Part shown: positions 48,622-58,574 of the stretch, piece after piece
Layout of the letters: every line of letters begins with the position of its first letter
Numbering within the stretch: the first letter of the stretch is position 1
Assembly: GCA_037478835.1 (NCBI GenBank)
Contig: JBBFLV010000008.1
Location: 74,267 to 138,266 of the forward strand
Source of the DNA: 630D-37 sp037478835
GTDB lineage: Bacteria; Chloroflexota; Anaerolineae; Anaerolineales; Villigracilaceae
Reading direction: 5' to 3'
Length of the DNA stretch: 64,000 nt
The notes under the pieces: generated by a model
Databases searched by the model: none
The model's input: the letters and a program-made list of their open reading frames with translations, nothing else
Told to the model about the DNA's origin: nothing
Program-made: the position numbers and the translations under genes

Positions 48622-49851
48622 ATGACGCAAATTCAAGAAATGACTCTGGATGAAATTCGCCATCTGGTAAGCGAGCGCGCCGTGCAGGGCGAGACGGTGG
48701 TGCTGAATATGGGTCCCCAGCACCCTTCGACGCACGGCGTGTTGCGTTTGATCCTGGAACTAGATGGCGAGGTGATCGTGAACGTCATCCCCGATATCGG
48801 TTTCCTGCATACCGGTATCGAGAAGAACATGGAGGCCAAGACCTACCAGAAAGCGGAGGTGATGACCGACCGCCTGGATTATCTCAATACGGTGGGGAAC
48901 AACTTGGCTTACGTGATGGCGGTGGAGAAGTTGCTCGATCTGGACGTTCCGCCGCGTGCCCAAGCGATCCGCGTCATCCTGACCGAGCTGCAGCGCATCG
49001 CCTCGCACCTGGTGTGGATCGGCACTTCGGCGCTCGACCTGGCGGCGATGTCGGTCTTCCTCTACGCCTTCCGCGAGCGCGAGATGATCCTGGATATTTT
49101 CGAGATGTGCTCCGGTCAGCGCATGATGACCACGTATTTCCGTCCGGGTGGCCTGTGGCGCGATGTGCCGGTCGAATTCGAGGATGCGGTGCGCAATTTC
49201 GTGCGCATTTTCCCGCGCCGTGTGGATGAATACGAAGCGCTGCTGACCAAAAACCCGCTCTTCCTCGACCGCACGTTGGGGATCGGCAAACTGACGACGG
49301 AGCAGGCGCTGCAATACGGCGTTACCGGTCCGATGTTGCGCGCCACCGGTCTGGCCTGGGACCTGCGCAAGGTGCGCCCGTACATGGGCTATGAACAATA
49401 CGATTTCAATGTGCCGACGCACACGGCCGGCGATGTCTACGCGCGCTACTTGGTGCGTGTGCAGGAGATGCGCGAATCGCTCAAGATCGTCCAACAAGCA
49501 TTGGATAAGCTACCTTACGGGCCGGTGCGCAGCAACAACCGCAAGTACGTGCCGCCGCCGCGCTCGGAGATCGGCGTGAGCATGGAATCGCTCATCCATC
49601 ACTTCAAGCTTTGGACGGAAGGCTTCACGCCACCCAAGGGCGCGGTCTATTCGGCGGTGGAATCGCCGCGCGGTGAACTCGGCGTTTACCTGGAAAGCGA
49701 TGGGAGCCCCAAACCCTATCGCGTTCACTGGCGTACGCCTTCGTTTGATAACCTGCAGGTGCTACCGGTGCTGGCGAAAGGTCACCTGATTGCCGACCTG
49801 ATCGCCATCATCGGCTCTATCGATATTGTCCTGGGAGATATTGACCGATGA
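48622..49851 (+). CDS. nuoD: NADH-quinone oxidoreductase subunit D
   Basis: 409 residues. The 49-kDa subunit forms the quinone pocket with NuoB. LNMGPQHPSTHGVLRLILELDGE holds the His near the quinone headgroup, and GFLHTGIEKNMEAKTYQKA, RIASHLVWIG and LPVLAKGHLIADLIAIIGSIDIVLGDIDR are diagnostic. The stop overlaps nuoE (ATGA). Confidence 0.97.
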   Translation: MTQIQEMTLDEIRHLVSERAVQGETVVLNMGPQHPSTHGVLRLILELDGEVIVNVIPDIGFLHTGIEKNMEAKTYQKAEVMTDRLDYLNTVGNNLAYVMAVEKLLDLDVPPRAQAIRVILTELQRIASHLVWIGTSALDLAAMSVFLYAFREREMILDIFEMCSGQRMMTTYFRPGGLWRDVPVEFEDAVRNFVRIFPRRVDEYEALLTKNPLFLDRTLGIGKLTTEQALQYGVTGPMLRATGLAWDLRKVRPYMGYEQYDFNVPTHTAGDVYARYLVRVQEMRESLKIVQQALDKLPYGPVRSNNRKYVPPPRSEIGVSMESLIHHFKLWTEGFTPPKGAVYSAVESPRGELGVYLESDGSPKPYRVHWRTPSFDNLQVLPVLAKGHLIADLIAIIGSIDIVLGDIDR

Positions 49852-50333
49852 CCCTGGCAGAGAAATATTCCCAAGAAATTCAGGCTATCTTTGCGAAATA
49901 CCCGCCGGAACACAAGCGTTCGGCGATCATGCCTTTGCTCTACCTGGCGCAGCGCGAAGAAGGCTATATCAGCCGGCAGGCCATGGAAGAGATTGCCGAA
50001 TTGTTGGAGATCAGCGTTACCGAAGTGGCCGGCGTGGTGGGATTCTATACCCTCTATCACGATCGCAAAGAGGGAAAGTATCGCGTGCAGGTTTGCACCG
50101 ATCTGCCCTGTGCGTTGCGCGGCGCCGACGAATTCTTGAAGGAGCTTTCGCAGGCCCTGGGCATTCAACCCGGCGAGACCGATGCCGAAGGTCGCTTTAC
50201 GCTGGAAGAAGTGATGTGCATCGGCGCCTGTCATCGCGCGCCGGTCTTCCAGGTGCAGAGCGCCGAAGGGGTGACGTACTACGAAAACATGACGGTTGAA
50301 GGGGCGCTCGAGGCCCTGAAGAAGCTGGAATGA
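49848..50333 (+). CDS. nuoE: NADH-quinone oxidoreductase subunit E
   Basis: 161 residues. 24-kDa subunit with a [2Fe-2S] cluster (N1a); the four Cys lie in VCTDLPCALRGADE and EEVMCIGACHRAPVF. It starts within the nuoD stop. Part of the NADH-oxidising module with NuoF and NuoG, so this complex I accepts electrons from NADH rather than only ferredoxin. Confidence 0.96.
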   Translation: MTLAEKYSQEIQAIFAKYPPEHKRSAIMPLLYLAQREEGYISRQAMEEIAELLEISVTEVAGVVGFYTLYHDRKEGKYRVQVCTDLPCALRGADEFLKELSQALGIQPGETDAEGRFTLEEVMCIGACHRAPVFQVQSAEGVTYYENMTVEGALEALKKLE

Positions 50334-50346
50334 CAGGGGTGCAGTT

Positions 50347-51582
<1,236 letters not shown>

Positions 51583-51604
51583 TCTTAACCGGTGGAGTGC
51601 CGCG

Positions 51605-54046
51605 ATGAGCAAAATGGTGACCCTGAGCATTGATGGGATACAGGTTACCGTCCCGGAAGGGACGTTGATAGTGGATGCCGCCCGCCAGGCCGGCATTGAC
51701 ATCCCCGTTTTTTGCTATCACCCCAAGATGGAGCCGGTGGGGATGTGTCGCATGTGCCTGGTGGAGATCGGGCGCCCGATGATCGATCGCAATACCGGTC
51801 AACCGATCCTGGATGAGAACGGCCAGCCGAAATTACAGTTTTTGGGCAAGCTGGAAACGGCCTGCACCAACACCGTTTCGGATGGCATGGTCGTTCTAAC
51901 GCAGAGTGAGAAAGCGCGCGCCGGGCAAAAAGCGACGGTGGAGTTTCTGCTCACCTCGCACCCGTTGGATTGCCCGATTTGCGATAAGGGCGGTGAATGC
52001 CCGCTCCAGGACCTGACGATGGCCTACGGTCCGACCCAGAGCCGTTTTCTCTACGAAGATAAGATTCACCTGGCCAAACACGTTCCACTGGGTGAGCTGA
52101 TTTACCTCGATCGCGAGCGTTGTATCCTCTGTGCTCGCTGCATTCGCTTCCAGAGCGAGATTGCCGGCGATGCGGTGCTGACCTTCGATGAGCGGGGGCG
52201 CTCCAGTCAGATCATCACCTCGTCGGAGCCGCCTTTCGATTCGGTCTTCTCCGGCAATACGACCGATATTTGCCCGGTCGGCGCGCTGACCACGGCCGAT
52301 TTCCGCTTCGGGGCGCGTCCTTGGGAGTTGAAAGCCGCCGCTTCGATCTGCTCGCAATGCCCGGTCGGGTGCAATATCGTCTATAACACCCGTCGCGAGG
52401 CGCGCAGCGATGGGCGCATTGTCATCAAGCGTGTGCTCCCGCGCCAGAACGAAGAAGTCAACGAACTCTGGATCTGCGATAAAGGGCGCTTTGCCTATCA
52501 TTACACCGAAAGCCCCTCCAGACTCGCGGCACCGCGCCTGGCGGGTGGACCTGCTTCTTGGGATCAGGCGCTGGAAAAGGCGGCTCAGGCGCTACGCACC
52601 TGGCAGAAGAAGGCTATTCTGGCCTCCGGCAGACTCTCCAATGAGGACCTCTACGCGCTGAAACGGTTTGCCGAGGCGCTGAATGTGCCGGCCTATCTTT
52701 ATACTTCGATGGGCGGTGGTGAGTGGGTGCGTCGCTACGGCCTGCGCGCCGGCAGTGACCTGGGTCACCTGGGTGCCGGAGACACCATCCTGGTCATCGG
52801 GTCGGACCTTTACGAGGAAGCGCCGATCTGGTATCTGCGCGTCAAACAGGCCGCCGAACGAGGCGCGACCCTGATCCTGTCCAACCCGCGCTTCACCCGC
52901 CTGGAACGCTTTGCCCATTACGCCGTGCGCTACGCTTACGGGGATGAAAGCGAAGTGATCGGGCGACTGAACGCGGATGCGAAGATCGCACAGGCCTTGC
53001 GCGAGGCGCGCAATCTGGTGATTTTCTTCGGAAGCGAAGGAATGGGCCTGGAGCAGACCGAGGCGCTGGCCGCCGCTTGTGCGCAGCTGCTGACCGAGAC
53101 CGGTCATGCCGAGCGCGTCGATAACGGACTGGTGGGGGTCTGGCCGCGCGCCAACGATCAAGGTGCCTGGGAGATGGGTTTTGAACCGGTCTCCGATCTG
53201 CAGGCACTTTTTGAAGAACTAGATGTGCTCTACCTCGTGGCGGCCGATCCGTTGGGAGATGGCGTGGTGCGTCTGAACGGACGCAAGCCCTTCCTCATCG
53301 TCCAAGATATTCTGGAAACCGAGACGGTGCGCCAGGCGGATGTGGTGCTGGCGGCCTGTGCCTATACCGAGCGCGAGGGGACGTTTACTTCCGGTGAACG
53401 TCGGGTGCAACGCTACTTCCCGGCCGTGCCGCATTGGGGAGAATGCAAGCCGGATTTCGCCATCACGGCGATGTTGGCTGAGGCGTTTGGCCTCCGGCTA
53501 GAAGCACACAGCGCAGCGCGTGCATTCCAAGAGCTGGCGGCGAGCGTGGAGACGTTCAAGGGCTTGGATTATGCCGCGCTGAGCGAGGTGCGCGCTCAAT
53601 GGCCTCCGACCGGTCGAGAGGACTATCCCTTCTCCGGCACAGCCCAGCCGAACACGCAGGGGATGGGCAAAACGCTTGCGGCTGTGACCGAAGCTCCTTC
53701 GGCGCGGCCCCAGCCCAAGGTCCCGCGAGAAGCGGAGCGCCTGCGGCCGGAAGAGGGCACACTGCTCCTGGTGCCGATCACCCGCTTGTTCGATGCCGGT
53801 AGCTTGGTTTCCCCGTCTGCGCTCCTTCATAAGCGCATCGGAGCACGCCGCGTGATCTTGAATCCGGCATCCGGACTTGAACAGGGCGCGCAGGTGTTGC
53901 TCGAATGGGAAGGTCACCAGGTGGAGGTGACGGTAGAACTGGATGAGAACGTGCCGGCCGGTGTGGGGCTGGTGCCGCGCAGCATGGGCATTCCATTGCA
54001 ACAACCCGCACGTGGCCACCTTCATACCCCGGAACGGGTGAGGTAG
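51605..54046 (+). CDS. nuoG: NADH-quinone oxidoreductase subunit G
   Basis: 813 residues from ATG 51605, in line with the MVTLSIDGIQVTVPEGTLIVDAARQ ferredoxin start. It shows [2Fe-2S] N1b Cys (FCYHPKMEPVGMCRMC...ETACTN), N5 (HPLDCPICDKGGECPLQD), N4 (CILCARCIRFQSEIAGD and DICPVGALT), and N7-type CSQCPVGC with a fourth Cys 35 residues on. The C-terminal half is a molybdopterin-oxidoreductase-like domain without the cofactor, ending in a DUF-like MopB-binding tail. N7 is retained, as in E. coli and Thermus. Confidence 0.95.
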   Translation: MSKMVTLSIDGIQVTVPEGTLIVDAARQAGIDIPVFCYHPKMEPVGMCRMCLVEIGRPMIDRNTGQPILDENGQPKLQFLGKLETACTNTVSDGMVVLTQSEKARAGQKATVEFLLTSHPLDCPICDKGGECPLQDLTMAYGPTQSRFLYEDKIHLAKHVPLGELIYLDRERCILCARCIRFQSEIAGDAVLTFDERGRSSQIITSSEPPFDSVFSGNTTDICPVGALTTADFRFGARPWELKAAASICSQCPVGCNIVYNTRREARSDGRIVIKRVLPRQNEEVNELWICDKGRFAYHYTESPSRLAAPRLAGGPASWDQALEKAAQALRTWQKKAILASGRLSNEDLYALKRFAEALNVPAYLYTSMGGGEWVRRYGLRAGSDLGHLGAGDTILVIGSDLYEEAPIWYLRVKQAAERGATLILSNPRFTRLERFAHYAVRYAYGDESEVIGRLNADAKIAQALREARNLVIFFGSEGMGLEQTEALAAACAQLLTETGHAERVDNGLVGVWPRANDQGAWEMGFEPVSDLQALFEELDVLYLVAADPLGDGVVRLNGRKPFLIVQDILETETVRQADVVLAACAYTEREGTFTSGERRVQRYFPAVPHWGECKPDFAITAMLAEAFGLRLEAHSAARAFQELAASVETFKGLDYAALSEVRAQWPPTGREDYPFSGTAQPNTQGMGKTLAAVTEAPSARPQPKVPREAERLRPEEGTLLLVPITRLFDAGSLVSPSALLHKRIGARRVILNPASGLEQGAQVLLEWEGHQVEVTVELDENVPAGVGLVPRSMGIPLQQPARGHLHTPERVR

Positions 54047-54047
54047 T

Positions 54048-55136
54048 ATGGACTACGCATTGCTCATCGAATGGACGCTGAAAGGGTTGATCCTGATCCT
54101 CGTCTTGCTGGGCGGTTTTGCCTACTTGACGCTCTACGAACGCAAGGCGCTGGCGCGCATTCAGGTGCGCATTGGGCCAAACCGCGCCGGCCCGTGGGGA
54201 ATTTTGCAGCCGGTGGCCGATGGGATCAAACTGATCTTCAAAGAGGAGTTCACCCCGGCAAACGTGGATAAGGTGCTCTTCTTCCTGGCGCCGATCGTGA
54301 CGGTGGTGCCGGCGCTGGTCATCCCGGCGGTGATCCCCTGGGGTCCCCCACTGCAGATTTTCGGGCGCACGATCACGTTGCAGATCGCCGATCTCAACGT
54401 GGGTGTGCTCTATATCATGTCGGTGGCCTCGATTGCCGTTTACGGCATTGTGCTGGCCGGCTGGGCGAGCAATAACAAGTATGCCATGCTCGGCGGCATC
54501 CGCTCTTCGGCGCAGATGATTTCCTATGAGCTGGCGCTCGGCCTGGCTTTTGTGACGGCGATCCTGCTGGCCGATTCGATGCGGCTTTCGGAGATCGTCG
54601 AGGCGCAACGTGGGGTGTGGTTTGTGGTCTTGCAGCCGGTCGGCGCGGCGATCTTCCTGATAGCCACCCTGGCGGAGGTCAACCGGGCGCCGTTTGATAT
54701 GCCGGAGGCCGAGCAGGAGCTGACCGCCGGGTATCACACCGAATATTCCGGCATGAAGTTTGCGCTCTTCTTCATGGCCGAATATGACAAGATGATCGCC
54801 ATCAGCGCGATTGCCGCTTCGCTGTTCTTTGGCGGCTATTGGGGGCCGGGCGTGGAGCGCTTCCCCTGGTTGGGGCCGATCTACATGTTCCTGAAGATCG
54901 TCATTCTGCTATTCGGCATGATCTGGGTGCGGGCGACCCTGCCGCGCATTCGCTACGATCGCCTGATGGCTTTCGGTTGGAAGGTGCTCTTGCCGCTGGC
55001 ACTGGTGGTGGTGTTTATCACTGCCCTGGGCATTTTGCTGGAGCAGATCTGGCTGGTGCCGTTCCTTTCGGTGCTGGCTGGGATGGTTACGTCCTTACTG
55101 GTAATGCGTTCCTTGTGGAGGAAGGCCTATGCTTAA
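54048..55136 (+). CDS. nuoH: NADH-quinone oxidoreductase subunit H
   Basis: 362 residues with eight membrane helices. YERKALARIQVRIGPNRAGPWGILQPVADGIKLIFKEEFTPANVDK is the signature, with RSSAQMISYELALGLAF and EVNRAPFDMPEAEQELTAGYHTEYSGMKFALFFMAEY. It links the quinone pocket to the proton pumps. Its end overlaps nuoI by 8 bp. Confidence 0.97.
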   Translation: MDYALLIEWTLKGLILILVLLGGFAYLTLYERKALARIQVRIGPNRAGPWGILQPVADGIKLIFKEEFTPANVDKVLFFLAPIVTVVPALVIPAVIPWGPPLQIFGRTITLQIADLNVGVLYIMSVASIAVYGIVLAGWASNNKYAMLGGIRSSAQMISYELALGLAFVTAILLADSMRLSEIVEAQRGVWFVVLQPVGAAIFLIATLAEVNRAPFDMPEAEQELTAGYHTEYSGMKFALFFMAEYDKMIAISAIAASLFFGGYWGPGVERFPWLGPIYMFLKIVILLFGMIWVRATLPRIRYDRLMAFGWKVLLPLALVVVFITALGILLEQIWLVPFLSVLAGMVTSLLVMRSLWRKAYA

Positions 55137-55632
55137 GGAGTTAGGTCGTGGTTTGATGACCACTTTGAAAATGATGCTGGAACGTCCGGTGACGATCCAG
55201 TATCCGGAGCAGAAGCGTCCGGTGCGCACGCGCTTCCGCGGGCGGCACATTTTGCGACGCTATGAGAATGGCCTGGAGCGATGCATCGGTTGTGCGCTGT
55301 GCGCCGCGGCTTGTCCGGCGGATGCGATTTTCGTCGAGGCGGCAGAAAACACGGACGAAGAGCGCTATTCGCCCGGTGAACGCTATGCGAGCACCTATGA
55401 GATCAATATGCTCCGCTGCATTTACTGTGGGTTCTGTGAGGATGCCTGCCCTACCGAAGCGATCGTTTTGGGTGATAACTACGAGCTGAGCTTCACCGAT
55501 CGCGGCCAGGCGATCTATACCAAAGAGATGTTGCTGGAGCCGGTGCCGGCAGGTGGTCAGCCGACGCCGCAGAAGACTCCGCCGGGCGTTTATACGCGTT
55601 CGGTGCCGGAAATGGAGGACCCAAAGGATTAG
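55129..55632 (+). CDS. nuoI: NADH-quinone oxidoreductase subunit I
   Basis: 167 residues. Two ferredoxin [4Fe-4S] motifs, CIGCALCAAACPADAI and CIYCGFCEDACPTEAI, bind clusters N6a and N6b. ATG 55129 overlaps the end of nuoH; an internal ATG at 55156 with AAGGAG 17 nt upstream is an alternative start that would drop nine residues. Confidence 0.95.
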   Translation: MLKELGRGLMTTLKMMLERPVTIQYPEQKRPVRTRFRGRHILRRYENGLERCIGCALCAAACPADAIFVEAAENTDEERYSPGERYASTYEINMLRCIYCGFCEDACPTEAIVLGDNYELSFTDRGQAIYTKEMLLEPVPAGGQPTPQKTPPGVYTRSVPEMEDPKD

Positions 55633-55634
55633 CC

Positions 55635-56138
55635 ATGAGCCTGGAACTGCTCCTTTTCCTGATCTTGGCCGTTGTGGCCGTTGCCACTGCGCTGGGGATG
55701 CTTTTCAGCCGTCATGCCGTTTATGCGGCGCTTTTCTTGGTGCTGAATTTCGCTACGGTAGCCGTGTTCTACCTGCTGTTGAACGCGCCGTTCATCGCCA
55801 TGGTGCAGGTGACGGTCTATGCCGGGGCGATCATGGTGCTCTTCCTGTTCGTCATCATGTTGCTGGGCACAGAGGTCTTGCCGCCCTCTTCGGTGCTTCC
55901 CTGGCAGCGCCCGCTGGCGATGATCCTGGCTTTGATCTTGCTGGCGGAGAGCACCTATTTGCTGTTTTTCCGTCAGCGCTTGAATGCCGCCGTTCCGTTG
56001 GCCATCGACCCTTCTTCCGGCCCGAAGGCGATCGGGCAGGCGCTGTTCAATGCCTATTTGCTGCCGTTTGAGATCACTTCGATTTTGCTGCTGGTCGCCA
56101 TGGTCGGCGCCATTGTGCTGACGCGAAAGGAGCGCTGA
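55635..56138 (+). CDS. nuoJ: NADH-quinone oxidoreductase subunit J
   Basis: 167 residues, five helices. AALFLVLNFATVAVFYLLLNAPFIAMVQVTVYAGAIMVLFLFVIMLLG carries the NuoJ pi-bulge-region motif; the rest is typical of length and topology. Two bp after nuoI and one bp before nuoK. Confidence 0.94.
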   Translation: MSLELLLFLILAVVAVATALGMLFSRHAVYAALFLVLNFATVAVFYLLLNAPFIAMVQVTVYAGAIMVLFLFVIMLLGTEVLPPSSVLPWQRPLAMILALILLAESTYLLFFRQRLNAAVPLAIDPSSGPKAIGQALFNAYLLPFEITSILLLVAMVGAIVLTRKER

Positions 56139-56139
56139 G

Positions 56140-56442
56140 ATGATCCCGGTCACCTATTACATTGCGCTTTCGGCAGTGCTCTTTACCATCGGTGCGTTGG
56201 GTGTGCTGGTGCGCCGCAACCCGTTGGTGATCTTTATGTCCATCGAGTTGATGTTGAATGCGGCCAACCTGGCGTTTGTCGCTTTTAGCCGCGCCTTTGG
56301 CGTGTTGAGCGGTCAGATCTTCGTCTTCTTCGTCATGACCGTGGCGGCGGCAGAAGTGGCGGTTGGCTTGGCGCTGATCGTCGCCATTTTCCGCACCAAG
56401 CACACGATCAACGTGGACGAGATGAATACTTTGAAAGGCTAG
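56140..56442 (+). CDS. nuoK: NADH-quinone oxidoreductase subunit K
   Basis: 100 residues, three helices, with the Glu-bearing block MSIELMLNAANLAFVAF and a second Glu in TVAAAEVAVGLALIVAIFR. Both Glu are proton-path residues in known complex I structures. A member of the Mrp antiporter-like family (MrpC). Confidence 0.96.
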   Translation: MIPVTYYIALSAVLFTIGALGVLVRRNPLVIFMSIELMLNAANLAFVAFSRAFGVLSGQIFVFFVMTVAAAEVAVGLALIVAIFRTKHTINVDEMNTLKG

Positions 56443-56451
56443 GAGCGGTCC

Positions 56452-58542
56452 ATGCTTTTCGCAGAAGAAAACTTCCACCTGGCACCGTGGGTAGTCTTTT
56501 TCCCGCTGCTGGGACTGCTGATCAACCTGATCTTCGGCAAACGCTTGCCGGAGCGTGCCATCGGTTGGGTTGCCAGCCTGGCTTCCGGGGCGGCTTTCGT
56601 CGTTTCGGTGCTGCTGGCGCTTGCCCTGCGGGCACATCCGGAAGGCATGCGCGTGCTCGTGGCCGAGTGGATTCACATCGGCGAACTGCAATTGGATTGG
56701 GCCTTCCGCGTGGACACGCTTTCGGTGACGATGATGCTGGTCGTCTCCGGCGTCGGCACGCTGATCCACATCTACGCCATCGGCTATATGCACGAGGATG
56801 TGCGCTTCAAGGGCGACCCCGGCCGCTATCGCCGCTTCTTTGTCTTCTTCAACCTGTTCATCATCGCCATGATGATCCTGGTGGGCGGCGATTCGTACCT
56901 GATGCTCTTTGTCGGCTGGGAGGGAGTGGGGCTGTGCTCCTTCCTGCTGATCGGCTTCTGGTACGACATGGATACGCTGGGGCGGCCTTCGTGGGCGAAC
57001 TCCAACGCGGCGAAGAAGGCCTTTATCACCAACCGTGTGGGCGATTTTGGCTTTTTGGTGGCGGCTTTTCTGATGTTTTGGGCCTTCGGCAGCCTGAACT
57101 TTGAAGAGGTCTTTGCCCAGGCGCCGCACCTTGCGGAAGCCATGCCCGGCGTGGTTGTGGCGATCACCCTCTTCATGCTCTTGGGCGTGAGCGGCAAATC
57201 GGCGCAGATCCCGCTCTATATCTGGTTGCCGGATGCGATGGCCGGCCCGACGCCGGTTTCGGCGCTCATCCATGCCGCCACGATGGTGACGGCCGGTGTC
57301 TATTTGATCGCCCGTTCGGCGCCACTTTATGTGACCGTGCCGGCCGCGCAATATGTGGTGGCGATGGTCGGTGCCGTTACGGCGCTCTTCGCCGCAACGA
57401 TTGCCGTAGGGCAGTATGACATCAAGAAGGTGCTGGCCTATTCGACGATTTCGCAGCTCGGTTTCATGGTGGCGGCGGTGGGCATGGGTGCTTTCGTCGC
57501 CGGCATGTTCCACCTGGTGACCCATGCCTTCTTCAAGGCGCTGCTCTTCCTTTCGGCCGGCTCGGTGATCTTGGGGCTGGAACGCGGGCATCATCACCTG
57601 GCACACCATGGTCACGGGCACGGCGGACATCATGAAGAAGTGTTCGATCCCGGCGATATGCGCAATATGGGTGGGCTGCGCAAGCGCATGCCGGTGACCT
57701 TCTGGCTCTATCTGATCGGTACGCTGGCACTGGCCGGCATTTTCCCCTTTGCCGGTTTCTGGTCAAAAGATGAAATCCTGGCCGATGCCTTCCGCGAGGG
57801 TTATCAGGCCGTTTACTGGTTGCTGACGGTAGCCGCCTTCTTCACCGCTTTCTATATGGGGCGGCAGATTTGGCTGGTTTTCTTCGGCGAGGCCCGTCAC
57901 GAGGCCGCGGCGCATGCCCAGGAAAGCCCGTGGATCATGACTGCACCGCTGATGGTCCTGGCCGCGCTTTCGGTGTTGGGTGGGGCATTGAATCTGCCCG
58001 GTATTCACTCATTGACTTCCTGGCTGGAGCATACGCTGGAGATGGTACACCATGGAGAGTTCGTGTTCTCCGTAGCGGCGATCTCCACCGTGCTTGCCCT
58101 GCTGGCACTGGCGCTTTCCTGGTGGGTCTATGGCCGTCGGCCGCTGACCGCCGGACAGGTCGATCCGCTCAAGCGGGCCTTCGGACCGCTCTTTGTGGCG
58201 CTGGAAAACAAATGGTATGTGGATGAAGGCTACTGGGCGGTTTTCGTCAATCGCTATGTTGACCTGGCGCGCTGGCTGGCAGAGAAGGTCGAATGGGCCT
58301 TCTGGCACGAGTGGTTCCACGATAGTGTGCTGGTGCGCGGCTTCAACTTCCTGAGCAAGACGTTGCTCCACCTGCGCATCGATCGTCAGGTCGTGGATGC
58401 TTTCTTCGATGGGCTGGCGAATCTCACGGCGCGGGTGGCGCGCCGCCTCAGCCCGTTGCAGAACGGATTCGCGCGTAGCTACGCGCTGACGGTGCTCTTG
58501 GGCGTCGTCTTCATCGTCGGCTATCTGCTTTTCAAAGGCTAA
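56452..58542 (+). CDS. nuoL: NADH-quinone oxidoreductase subunit L
   Basis: 696 residues, the distal antiporter-like pump with the long lateral helix at the C-terminus. WEGVGLCSFLLIGFWY (TM5 Glu), KAFITNRVGDFGFLVAAFLM, LPDAMAGPTPVSALIHAATMVTAGVYLIAR (Lys/His path), STISQLGFM and HAFFKALLFLSAGSVI are hallmarks. A His-rich loop (GHHHLAHHGHGHGGHH) sits at about residues 380-395. Full length. Confidence 0.97.
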   Translation: MLFAEENFHLAPWVVFFPLLGLLINLIFGKRLPERAIGWVASLASGAAFVVSVLLALALRAHPEGMRVLVAEWIHIGELQLDWAFRVDTLSVTMMLVVSGVGTLIHIYAIGYMHEDVRFKGDPGRYRRFFVFFNLFIIAMMILVGGDSYLMLFVGWEGVGLCSFLLIGFWYDMDTLGRPSWANSNAAKKAFITNRVGDFGFLVAAFLMFWAFGSLNFEEVFAQAPHLAEAMPGVVVAITLFMLLGVSGKSAQIPLYIWLPDAMAGPTPVSALIHAATMVTAGVYLIARSAPLYVTVPAAQYVVAMVGAVTALFAATIAVGQYDIKKVLAYSTISQLGFMVAAVGMGAFVAGMFHLVTHAFFKALLFLSAGSVILGLERGHHHLAHHGHGHGGHHEEVFDPGDMRNMGGLRKRMPVTFWLYLIGTLALAGIFPFAGFWSKDEILADAFREGYQAVYWLLTVAAFFTAFYMGRQIWLVFFGEARHEAAAHAQESPWIMTAPLMVLAALSVLGGALNLPGIHSLTSWLEHTLEMVHHGEFVFSVAAISTVLALLALALSWWVYGRRPLTAGQVDPLKRAFGPLFVALENKWYVDEGYWAVFVNRYVDLARWLAEKVEWAFWHEWFHDSVLVRGFNFLSKTLLHLRIDRQVVDAFFDGLANLTARVARRLSPLQNGFARSYALTVLLGVVFIVGYLLFKG

Positions 58543-58574
58543 TTCCGGCAATCTCAACCTCGCAGAGGTAACCT

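Noticed and set aside
56074..57633. 519-codon His/Arg-rich open frame antisense to nuoK and nuoL
   Set aside because: Composition is abnormal and the nuo frames are certain.
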